Below are positions 1-5,401 of a stretch of DNA of 5,452 nt, piece after piece (position 1 is the first letter of the stretch; each line of letters opens with the position of its first letter). A program made the translations under genes and the position numbers. The notes under the pieces are model-generated. The model saw nothing but the letters and a program-made list of their open reading frames with translations. It was not told the origin of the DNA and ran no database searches. The stretch is taken from NCBI GenBank assembly GCA_947177715.1, contig CAMWVM010000121.1, positions 1 through 5,452 on the forward strand, read 5' to 3'. Origin of the DNA: an uncultured Ruminococcus sp. (GTDB taxonomy: Bacteria; Bacillota; Clostridia; Oscillospirales; Ruminococcaceae).

Positions 1-463
1 CTATTGTACAGTCCTTAGCACGTGGGTGTGGAGAAATGATAATACCGTTTCTTGTTTTAAGACAGATAAGAGTCTTAAAAATCGCTGTAGAAGTAGGGTT
101 AGTTGTAGGAATTACAGCACCGATAAGACCAATCGGTTCATAAAGTCTCATTGTACCATATTCTTTATTTTCTTCAAAAACTCCACATGTCTGCACATTC
201 TTATAAGCATTATAGATATGCTCAGCAGCATAGTTATTTTTGATAACCTTATCTTCTACAATACCCATACCTGTTTCTTCAACAGCCATTTTTGCCAATG
301 GGATTCTTGCTTTATTGGCAGCAAGTGCAGCAGCCTTAAAAATCTTATCAACCTGTTCCTGAGTATAGGTCGCAAAAATTTCCTGTGCAGCTCTTACTTC
401 AGCAATTTTAGCTTCAAGAGCTTCAACGCTGTCAACCAAAGCCGGTGTTTCGTTCTTAGCCAT
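1..463 (-). CDS. adhE: Bifunctional aldehyde-alcohol dehydrogenase AdhE, N-terminal part (runs off the left edge)
   Basis: This is the first 154 codons of a CoA-acylating aldehyde dehydrogenase of the AdhE type. AdhE reduces acetyl-CoA to acetaldehyde and then ethanol, regenerating NAD+ during fermentation; it is cytoplasmic and often forms filaments called spirosomes. The reading is secure because long stretches match the AdhE N-terminus as I know it: QEQVDKIFKAAALAA (about residues 36-50), RIPLAKMAVEETGMGIVEDK (53-72), HIYNAYK, CGV, then PTTNPTSTAIFK (about 118-129) and ISPHPRAKD near the window edge. These belong to the NAD-binding part of the aldehyde dehydrogenase domain. The catalytic Cys and the C-terminal iron-dependent alcohol dehydrogenase domain lie outside the window, so a monofunctional acylating dehydrogenase is not formally excluded, although the N-terminus is typical of AdhE (usually about 860-890 aa). 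The start is the ATG at 463-461, with GGAGGT at 476-471 seven bases upstream. It is transcribed divergently from the kinase-like gene. Confidence 0.93.
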   Translation of the reverse strand, partial: MAKNETPALVDSVEALEAKIAEVRAAQEIFATYTQEQVDKIFKAAALAANKARIPLAKMAVEETGMGIVEDKVIKNNYAAEHIYNAYKNVQTCGVFEENKEYGTMRLYEPIGLIGAVIPTTNPTSTAIFKTLICLKTRNGIIISPHPRAKDCTI

Positions 464-533
464 AAAATAAACCTCCAAAAAATATTTTTTAGCCTACAAT
501 TATATAATAGGATAAACTTGATTCCTCTTTCAC

Positions 534-549
534 GTTAAAGATTATTAAC
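534..549. repeat. Inverted repeat GTTAA-N6-TTAAC in the adhE leader
   Basis: GTTAA at 534-538 is mirrored by TTAAC at 545-549 with six bases between. It lies about 30-45 bases downstream of the expected adhE transcription start, where a bound repressor could block elongation. The half-sites resemble those of the redox repressor Rex (TTGTTAA-N4-TTAACAA), but the spacer is two bases too long, so Rex binding here is doubtful. The repeat itself is visible; any operator role is inference. Confidence 0.35.
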
Positions 550-585
550 AGAATCCGATAACGCTTCTGACTTATCCTACTTTAT

Positions 586-614
586 ATTATATCCGTTTGT
601 TATTTTTTTGTCAA
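586..614 (-). promoter_or_regulatory. Sigma-A promoter of adhE
   Basis: Read on the minus strand, TTGACA (614-609) is followed after exactly 17 bases by TATAAT (591-586). Both hexamers are perfect consensus. Transcription should start near 579, leaving a leader of roughly 116 nt before the adhE ATG at 463. The -35 box and spacer coincide with a degenerate Rex-like sequence (597-614), and an imperfect palindrome CTGCTAACCTAACAG sits just upstream at 617-631. Such a strong core promoter suggests that control is by repression. Confidence 0.8.
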
Positions 615-850
615 TCTGCTAACCTAACAGCTTTTTTAATATTTTTCGCCCTTTTATTATGTATTATACACAAACATCAACTATATTTTTAGAAGATATA
701 AACAATTCTAATTCGTCAATTTGCACAACAATTTTAAACAAAAATTATGCTCGACGCTTGGTATTGCGTTTTACAAAATATTATTTAGTGTATTTTTTAT
801 TAACAAATAGCAAACTATAAGTAAACGTTTGTGAAAATAACGAAAAAGTG
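615..850. other. AT-rich intergenic spacer between the divergent promoters
   Basis: This stretch separates the adhE promoter from the promoter of the kinase-like gene. I find no credible reading frame with a ribosome binding site, no strong GC-containing hairpin and no RNA gene. Apart from the weak palindrome at 617-631, and CAAAC near 810 facing GTTTG near 827, it is mostly unstructured A/T-rich DNA. Confidence 0.5.
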
Positions 851-879
851 TTGACAAATAAAAAAACAGGTAGTATAAT
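851..879 (+). promoter_or_regulatory. Sigma-A promoter of the kinase-like gene
   Basis: TTGACA (851-856), a 17-base spacer and TATAAT (874-879) make a full consensus vegetative promoter. The start point should fall near 886, giving a leader of about 104 nt before the ATG at 990. The leader contains an all-A/U hairpin (954-961 pairing with 968-975, loop 962-967) that abuts the ribosome binding site. Confidence 0.8.
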
Positions 880-989
880 ATAGACAGTAAGAAACACAAG
901 ACAACTCAATGTTATTTTTAACAAAATATTTATTGAAAAATGTTGAAAATTGTTTTTTAAACTATATTTTAAAAAGGGAGAGTATCATT

Positions 990-1748
990 ATGGAACTTAA
1001 AAACTTTATTGCTGAAGGCACAATTTATGATGTTTATGAATCCGACGGCATGGCTGTTCGAGTATATAAAAAGCCTGAACACAAGGAAAAGTGTTTATAT
1101 GCAGCACTAACTCACGCTCGTGTTGAAACAACACTATGCCATTCATCAATAAAAATGCCTATTATTCATGATGTGTCTGTTGTTGATGGAAAATGGGCTA
1201 TTACTATGGATTGGATCAAAGGCAAAACTATGGCTGAGCTTATTGCTGAAAACCCATCCAAGGCTGACGCTTATATTGCTAAGATGGTAGAAATCCAATG
1301 TGAAATTCACCAGCAGTATATGCCGCTTCTTTCAAAACTGAAAGACAAAATGTCCCGTCAGATTAAATCCTTGGCTCAGATTGATGAAATCAAGAAATAT
1401 GAGCTTCTTACGCGTCTTGATTCAATGCCAAAGCACATTAAACTTTGCCACAACAATTTAGAGCCTAAAAATATTATTATAAATGATGACGGTGTATATG
1501 TAATCGACTGGGGTTCTGCACGTCAGGGAAATGCTTCCGCAGATGTTGCAAAAACATACCTCCTCCTTTCATTGCATCACCCGGAATTAGCTGATACTTA
1601 TCTTAACAAGTACTGTCAGGCTACAGGAACTTCAAAAAGATATGTACAGGCTTGGCTGCCTATCGTTGCTGCTGCTCAGCTTGATAAACACATTGAATCA
1701 GAAAAAGAATTCCTCTTGAAATGGATCGATGTTGTTGATTACGATTAA
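990..1748 (+). CDS. APH/choline-kinase-like phosphotransferase family protein with altered catalytic loop
   Basis: A 252-residue cytoplasmic protein with the protein-kinase-like fold of the aminoglycoside phosphotransferase/choline kinase group. The N-lobe starts with a short glycine-containing strand (IAEGTIYDVY, residues 7-16). The C-lobe has the Brenner-type catalytic loop LCHNNLEPKN (152-161) and the metal-binding VIDWGSA (171-177), followed by a helix ADVAKTYLLL typical of the family. The loop normally reads HxDxxxxN; here it is H154-N155-N156, so the catalytic Asp is Asn (codon AAT), while N161 and D173 are kept. In AVRVYK (22-27), Arg24 appears to stand where these kinases have the ATP-binding Lys, though this alignment is by eye. 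The protein may be a weak kinase, a pseudokinase, or act on an unknown small molecule; I would not call it an antibiotic resistance gene. The start is ATG 990, with AGGGAG at 975-980. An in-frame ATG at 909 has no ribosome binding site. It is monocistronic. Confidence 0.85.
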   Translation: MELKNFIAEGTIYDVYESDGMAVRVYKKPEHKEKCLYAALTHARVETTLCHSSIKMPIIHDVSVVDGKWAITMDWIKGKTMAELIAENPSKADAYIAKMVEIQCEIHQQYMPLLSKLKDKMSRQIKSLAQIDEIKKYELLTRLDSMPKHIKLCHNNLEPKNIIINDDGVYVIDWGSARQGNASADVAKTYLLLSLHHPELADTYLNKYCQATGTSKRYVQAWLPIVAAAQLDKHIESEKEFLLKWIDVVDYD

Positions 1749-1785
1749 TAAATATATGCAAAAAACTTCAATATTTTGACCTTCT

Positions 1786-1826
1786 AATGCAAAGGGACTG
1801 TTCGTTAAGATCAGTCTTTTTGCATT
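1786..1826 (+). terminator. Rho-independent terminator after the kinase-like gene
   Basis: AATGCAAAGGGACTG (1786-1800) pairs over 15 positions, two of them G-U, with CAGTCTTTTTGCATT (1812-1826) around an 11-base loop. The functional core is probably GACTG/CAGTC followed by TTTTT (1817-1821); the outer part would extend the stem into the U run. It lies 38 bases after the stop codon. Confidence 0.75.
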
Positions 1827-1940
1827 TCATTTTGTTGACGCAAAAGTTTATTTTTTTAGTAAAATTATCCTATAAAAGCATCATTAAATCAATTTTAATT
1901 GTAACAAGCGTAGTTTTTTATTAGAAACATGAAATTTTTC
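1827..1940. other. AT-rich spacer upstream of the lipoprotein promoter
   Basis: This is the part of the 314-base gene-free stretch 1749-2062 left over between the terminator and the next promoter. I see no reading frame, hairpin or repeat worth naming. A TTGACG at 1835-1840 has no well-placed -10 partner. Confidence 0.4.
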
Positions 1941-1969
1941 TTTACAGCTATAATATATTATGATATAAT
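1941..1969 (+). promoter_or_regulatory. Extended -10 sigma-A promoter of the lipoprotein gene
   Basis: TTTACA (1941-1946), a 17-base spacer and TATAAT (1964-1969), with TG one base upstream of the -10 box (1961-1962), give a strong vegetative promoter with an extended -10. The expected start is near 1976, leaving a leader of about 87 nt before the ATG at 2063. Confidence 0.75.
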
Positions 1970-2062
1970 GTAAAACTGTAATTCATTTAGTGTAATTTAT
2001 TGTATTTTTTAATAATGAGCATAAGTCGTAAGTTATAGAAATGCTTTGGAGGATTAAAAACA

Positions 2063-2554
2063 ATGAAGAGATTTATTATTTGCGTTATTCTTTCATGCTC
2101 TGCGCTGATATGTGCAGCATGTGAAAATCAGTCAGACCTTACTGACAATGGAATACTTAATGATAAAGACAAATATTCAGATGCCGAAAGCAGTCTATCG
2201 GAATTTATCACAGAGGTTTCAAAAGAAAACTTTATAGAAATTCCAAATGAAGCAATAGAATCATTTAACTACGTTTCTGAAGCGTCAAAAGTAATTTTCA
2301 ATGACATAAGCGGAAAATGGATGTACGGTTACAAAGGCATTCAGAAGATTAACGGCAAGAATTGTCATGTATTTACTATTTACAGCGAAACAGCTGATCA
2401 AAGAATAAAAGCAGGTACTCTTGCAAAATCTAATACAAGTACAGATTTATTCATACTGGATAATGCAACTGGGAAATACAAAAGCACAATTTTTTCAGAT
2501 AAGACTGACGCTTCTTGGGCTAACACCCCTACAGTTACACTTGTAAAAAACTAA
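2063..2554 (+). CDS. Predicted lipoprotein of unknown function
   Basis: A 163-residue exported protein that I do not recognise. The N-terminus is a short signal peptide: KR at 2-3, a hydrophobic core (residues 4-17), then CAAC with Cys20 as the likely lipidated residue. The Cys at -3 makes the lipobox imperfect, so cleavage by signal peptidase I is possible. Residues 21-60 are polar and acidic (many Asp, Glu, Ser) and look like a linker. Residues 61-163 look like a small beta-rich module: SGKWMYGYKG, INGKNCHVFTIYSE (96-109), AGTLAKS, DLFILDNATGKY. Its pattern of Gly-Lys-x-Cys-x-Val-Phe followed by Gly-Thr-Leu-Ala recalls short C-terminal modules in other Firmicutes surface lipoproteins, but I cannot name a family. 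The start is ATG 2063, with GGAGG at 2048-2052. It has its own promoter and terminator, so neighbours give no functional clue. Confidence 0.85.
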   Translation: MKRFIICVILSCSALICAACENQSDLTDNGILNDKDKYSDAESSLSEFITEVSKENFIEIPNEAIESFNYVSEASKVIFNDISGKWMYGYKGIQKINGKNCHVFTIYSETADQRIKAGTLAKSNTSTDLFILDNATGKYKSTIFSDKTDASWANTPTVTLVKN

Positions 2555-2574
2555 AATTTTAAATTTAATATACT

Positions 2575-2606
2575 GACCGTTCTATTCAAATAGAGCGGTC
2601 TTTTTT
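2575..2606 (+). terminator. Rho-independent terminator after the lipoprotein gene
   Basis: GACCGTTCTAT (2575-2585) pairs with ATAGAGCGGTC (2590-2600), with one G-U pair and a four-base loop, and is followed directly by six T (2601-2606). It isolates the lipoprotein gene from dpaAB; the downstream sigma-K promoter begins only five bases after the T run. Confidence 0.92.
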
Positions 2607-2610
2607 ATTC

Positions 2611-2637
2611 ACTAAAGTAAGGCTTTGGCATATAATA
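2611..2637 (+). promoter_or_regulatory. Predicted sigma-K (late mother-cell) promoter of dpaAB
   Basis: AC (2611-2612), 16 bases, then CATATAATA (2629-2637) fits the sigma-K consensus AC-N16/17-CATANNNTA as known from Bacillus subtilis. The Bacillus spoVF operon is sigma-K-dependent, so position and function agree. Transcription would begin near 2644, leaving a leader of under 30 nt. TATAAT is present inside the box at 2631-2636, but no sigma-A -35 box stands at the right distance. Confidence 0.7.
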
Positions 2638-2670
2638 AAATGTAAGCTGAAAAAAATCGGAGGTTTCTTT

Positions 2671-3528
2671 ATGAATAACACTGTATTCTTATGTGCAGGC
2701 GGAGACGCTCGTCAGATATATATGAGTAAATACCTTACTAAATATGGTTTGGTTTACACATACGGCATTGACTGCTGTGGTGACAAAATAATAAATCTTG
2801 AGGATATTTCCATGATGACGGAAAAGGCAGACATACTTGTACTTCCGCTAATGAAAACCGGGGATTTGGAATTTTGCTCTGACAACGGCAAAACAATCAA
2901 ATGCGAACAACTTATTCCTCATCTGAAAAACAAAGCGATTGTCACGGGCGGTCGGCTCAGCACTAATCAAATTGAATATTTCTCTGCTCTTGGATTTGAT
3001 GTTACTGATTATTTCAAAAGAGAGGAATTAGTCATAAAGAACTGCATACCTACAGCAGAGGGAACCCTACAGCTTGCCATGCAGGAAATGGCAAGTACAA
3101 TTAACGACAGCCGTGTTCTTATTATAGGCTACGGTCGTGTGGGAAAAGCCTGTGCAAAACTTTTTAGTGCAGCAGGAGCTGACACGGTATGCACCGCCCG
3201 ACGTCTTTCATCTTTAGCTGAAGCAGAAAACAACGGTATTTCCGCTTTTCACACCGATGAACTCTTCGGACACATTGACAGCTTTGATTTAATAATAAAT
3301 ACTGTTCCGTCACTAATACTTGATAAATCACTGCTGAGCGCTGTTGCAAAGGACACACTCATAATTGATCTTGCATCTATGCCGGGCGGAGTTGATTTTA
3401 AAGCAGCTTCAAAAATGAACAAAAAAGTCCTGCATGCTTTATCTTTACCGGGAAAAGTCGCCCCTGTCACCAGTGGAGAAATTATAGCGCAGGCGGTTAA
3501 AAACATTATCACAGAAAGGGGTGGTTAA
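2671..3528 (+). CDS. dpaA: Dipicolinate synthase subunit A
   Basis: DpaA (SpoVFA), 285 residues, close to the usual length near 300. With DpaB it oxidises the product of DapA, on the lysine/diaminopimelate branch, to dipicolinate using NAD(P). Dipicolinate is made in the mother cell and packed into the spore core with calcium. The N-terminal domain (about 1-130) opens FLCAGGDARQIYMSKYL, the family's characteristic start. The C-terminal Rossmann domain carries the nucleotide-binding loop GYGRVG (153-158) after strand VLII. Arg177-Arg178 after the second strand could favour NADP; this is inference. SLPGKVAPVTSGEII (258-272) is the conserved C-terminal signature. The start is ATG 2671, with GGAGGT at 2659-2664 six bases upstream. 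It is the first gene of a two-gene operon with dpaB, read from the predicted sigma-K promoter. A D-2-hydroxyacid dehydrogenase would share the Rossmann fold but not these signatures or the dpaB neighbour. Confidence 0.95.
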   Translation: MNNTVFLCAGGDARQIYMSKYLTKYGLVYTYGIDCCGDKIINLEDISMMTEKADILVLPLMKTGDLEFCSDNGKTIKCEQLIPHLKNKAIVTGGRLSTNQIEYFSALGFDVTDYFKREELVIKNCIPTAEGTLQLAMQEMASTINDSRVLIIGYGRVGKACAKLFSAAGADTVCTARRLSSLAEAENNGISAFHTDELFGHIDSFDLIINTVPSLILDKSLLSAVAKDTLIIDLASMPGGVDFKAASKMNKKVLHALSLPGKVAPVTSGEIIAQAVKNIITERGG

Positions 3529-4110
3529 ATGTCGCTTTCAGGACTGAAAATAGGTTTTGGCATGTGCGGTTCATTCTGCACCTTTGAAAAAGCTTTTCAA
3601 GCTGCTGAAACTCTTTCCAAGACGGGTGCAGACATTATACCGATAATGTCTTTTAATGCGTCAAACATTTCAACTCGTTTCGGAACCGCTGAAGAAAACC
3701 GCAATAAAATTATAAATATCTGCGGTCACGACATTATAGATTCCATAGAAGCGGCTGAGCCAATCGGCCCAAAAAAACTGCTTGACATACTTGTTATTGC
3801 TCCCTGCACTGCCAACACCCTTGCAAAACTGGCATTGGGAATTACTGATACACCGGTTACAATGGCTGTAAAGTCACATCTTAGAAACAGCAGACCAGTT
3901 GTCATAGCCGTTTCCACAAACGACGCTCTTGCCGGTTGTGCGAAAAATATTGGTATGCTCCAAAATTATAAAAATTACTACTTTGTGCCATACTCACAAG
4001 ATAACTTCCAAAGTAAACCCAATTCGATAGTAGCTGATTTCAACAAAATCCCTGAAGCTATAGAAGCTGCCATGGAAGGTCGACAGCTTCAGCCCATATT
4101 AACCATATAA
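3529..4110 (+). CDS. dpaB: Dipicolinate synthase subunit B (flavoprotein-fold)
   Basis: DpaB (SpoVFB), 193 residues, the usual size of about 200. It is the partner of DpaA in making dipicolinate and has the fold of flavin-dependent cysteine decarboxylase-type flavoproteins. Visible signatures are the glycine-rich start KIGFGMCGSFCTF (7-19), FNASNISTRFG (42-52), EPIGPKKLLDILVIAPCTAN (77-96), TDTPVTMAVKSHLRN (106-120), PVVIAVSTNDAL (123-134) and the C-terminal KPNSIVAD and QLQPIL. These match the Bacillus subunit block by block as I remember it. The ATG follows the dpaA stop codon with no gap (TAA at 3526-3528), and the ribosome binding site AAAGGGGTGG (3515-3524) lies within the end of dpaA, so the two subunits are probably translationally coupled. 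In Bacillus the operon continues with asd, dapG and dapA; here it ends at a terminator directly after dpaB, so precursor supply must be encoded elsewhere. Confidence 0.95.
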   Translation: MSLSGLKIGFGMCGSFCTFEKAFQAAETLSKTGADIIPIMSFNASNISTRFGTAEENRNKIINICGHDIIDSIEAAEPIGPKKLLDILVIAPCTANTLAKLALGITDTPVTMAVKSHLRNSRPVVIAVSTNDALAGCAKNIGMLQNYKNYYFVPYSQDNFQSKPNSIVADFNKIPEAIEAAMEGRQLQPILTI

Positions 4111-4111
4111 T

Positions 4112-4143
4112 AAAAGGACGAACTTTTCAGTTCGCCCTTTTTT
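4112..4143 (+). terminator. Terminator between convergent dpaB and the flavodiiron gene, probably bidirectional
   Basis: AAAAGGACGAAC (4112-4123) pairs with GTTCGCCCTTTT (4130-4141), with one A-C mismatch and a TTTTCA loop, and the T run continues to 4143. It starts one base after the dpaB stop codon. On the minus strand the same stem is followed by TTTTATTAT, and the flavodiiron gene stops only 11 bases away, so it probably terminates both transcripts. Confidence 0.9.
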
Positions 4144-4154
4144 GTTACATATTT

Positions 4155-5321
4155 TTATTTAGCTGTCAGCTTATCTGCAAGCTCTTCAAGAGCTTTTTCT
4201 GTATCAGGTTTCAGTGTTGATTTGATTGTAACAACTCCGTCAATAAGATTGATATTTTTATATGAATCAATAATTGCTTTCATTGTTCTGCCTGCTGTTG
4301 GCGCCCAAGAACCATTTTCCACTATGGCAACAGTTCTGTTTTGATAACCCTTAGACTTCAAATGATTAAGAAAATCCTCCATAACCGGGAAAACTCCGCC
4401 GTCATAAGAAGCTGACGCTACAACAAGTCTGTCATAACGGAATGCATCCTCAATAACCTCTGCCATATCTTCACGGGACAAGTCGCTTACGACAACCTTT
4501 TCCGCACCCCTAGCCGTAAGCATTTCGCCTAACTTTTCAGCAGCCCTTGCAGTATTTCCGTGAATTGACGCATAAGCTACGAGCACGCCCTTATTTTCAG
4601 GCTCATAGCTTGACCATGTATTATACTTATCTATATAATATTCAAGATTCTCTTTCAAAAGCGGACCATGAAGCGGCAAAATCATTTTAATATCCAAAGC
4701 TGCCGCTTTTTTCAAAAGACCCTGCACCTGTGCACCATACTTACCAACAATATTAAAGTAATAGCGTCTTGCTTCACAAGCCCAGTCCTCATCAGTATCC
4801 AATGTACCAAACTTTCCGAATCCATCGGCAGAGAACAAAATCTTTTCGCTCTGCTCGTAAGTGACCATAACTTCAGGCCAATGGATCATAGGAGCCATTA
4901 TAAACTGCAAGGTATGTAAACCAAGCGAGAGTGTATCTCCTTCTTTAACAGAAACTGTACGATTAGAAAAGTCATAGTCAAAGAATTGTGACATCATAAC
5001 AAAAGTTTTAGCATTGCCGACAATTTTCATATCAGGATATTTTTCAGCAAGTCTTTGAATATTTGAAGAATGATCAGGCTCCATATGCTGAACAACGAGA
5101 TAATCAACTGAACGTCCATCAAGTGCTTTTTCCAAGTTTTCAAGCCAAACATCTGTTACTCTGTTGTCAACAGTGTCCATTACTGCAACCTTTTCATCAA
5201 GGATTACATAAGAATTATAAGCCATACCATTAGGCACTACATACTGACTTTCAAATAAATCAATATTCTTATCGTCTGCACCAATATAAATTACAGAATC
5301 GGAAATTTTCACATCTTTCAT
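4155..5321 (-). CDS. Class A flavodiiron protein (FprA type, O2/NO reductase)
   Basis: A 388-residue cytoplasmic flavodiiron protein. This family reduces O2 to water (or NO to N2O) with electrons usually supplied by rubredoxin, protecting anaerobes from oxygen and nitrosative stress. The N-terminal metallo-beta-lactamase-like domain (about 1-240) has all seven di-iron ligands: H79, E81, D83 and H84 in HMEPDH, then H147, D166 and H218. The C-terminal flavodoxin-like domain (about 245-388) binds FMN: YASIHGNTA (250-258) is the phosphate loop, with further FMN-contact stretches SASYDGG (303-309) and ENGSWAPTAG (335-344). There is no rubredoxin or flavin-reductase extension, so it is class A and needs a separate electron donor, not seen here. 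The ATG at 5321 is chosen because GGAGG (5334-5330) lies eight bases upstream; an in-frame TTG at 5336 overlaps that ribosome binding site and is unlikely. It is convergent with dpaB, with its own promoter. Whether O2 or NO is preferred cannot be read from the sequence. Confidence 0.94.
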   Translation of the reverse strand: MKDVKISDSVIYIGADDKNIDLFESQYVVPNGMAYNSYVILDEKVAVMDTVDNRVTDVWLENLEKALDGRSVDYLVVQHMEPDHSSNIQRLAEKYPDMKIVGNAKTFVMMSQFFDYDFSNRTVSVKEGDTLSLGLHTLQFIMAPMIHWPEVMVTYEQSEKILFSADGFGKFGTLDTDEDWACEARRYYFNIVGKYGAQVQGLLKKAAALDIKMILPLHGPLLKENLEYYIDKYNTWSSYEPENKGVLVAYASIHGNTARAAEKLGEMLTARGAEKVVVSDLSREDMAEVIEDAFRYDRLVVASASYDGGVFPVMEDFLNHLKSKGYQNRTVAIVENGSWAPTAGRTMKAIIDSYKNINLIDGVVTIKSTLKPDTEKALEELADKLTAK

Positions 5322-5357
5322 TATTGTATCCTCCAAAACATAATAATTTTTAAATTT

Positions 5358-5386
5358 ATTATACCACCATAGTATATTTTTGTCAA
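5358..5386 (-). promoter_or_regulatory. Sigma-A promoter of the flavodiiron gene
   Basis: On the minus strand TTGACA (5386-5381), 17 bases, and TATAAT (5363-5358) form a perfect consensus promoter. The start point should be near 5351, leaving a leader of about 30 nt. I see no clear operator next to it. Confidence 0.8.
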
Positions 5387-5401
5387 CGAGTAATGTATTT
5401 T

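Noticed and set aside
499..504. TATAAT on the minus strand close to the adhE start, as a second promoter
   Set aside because: At 17 bases upstream the -35 position reads GAGGAA, so it lacks a partner. The consensus pair at 586-614 is far better.
26..538. Open plus-strand frame of 170 codons across the left end
   Set aside because: It lies opposite the well-recognised adhE N-terminus and runs into its leader. It has no ribosome binding site and a Phe/Ser/Asn-rich product typical of antisense A/T-rich sequence.
911..922. GTTA-TTTT-TAAC palindrome as a Rex site in the leader of the kinase-like gene
   Set aside because: The spacer is two bases shorter than in Rex operators and the flanks do not match. 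Such short A/T palindromes are expected by chance here.
909..989. N-terminal extension of the kinase-like protein from ATG 909
   Set aside because: There is no ribosome binding site before 909, the added 27 residues are leader-like and A/T-driven, and ATG 990 has AGGGAG at good spacing and starts right at the family's N-lobe.
990..1748. Aminoglycoside resistance gene
   Set aside because: Only the fold is shared. The protein is shorter and divergent, its catalytic Asp is replaced, and there is no resistance or mobile context.
3164..3917. Minus-strand open frames inside dpaA and dpaB (3164-3358, 3249-3512, 3726-3917)
   Set aside because: They are antisense to two securely identified genes, overlap each other, and lack ribosome binding sites and recognisable products.
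4668..4919. Plus-strand open frame inside the flavodiiron gene
   Set aside because: It is antisense to the conserved metal-ligand region of the flavodiiron protein and has no ribosome binding site or family features.
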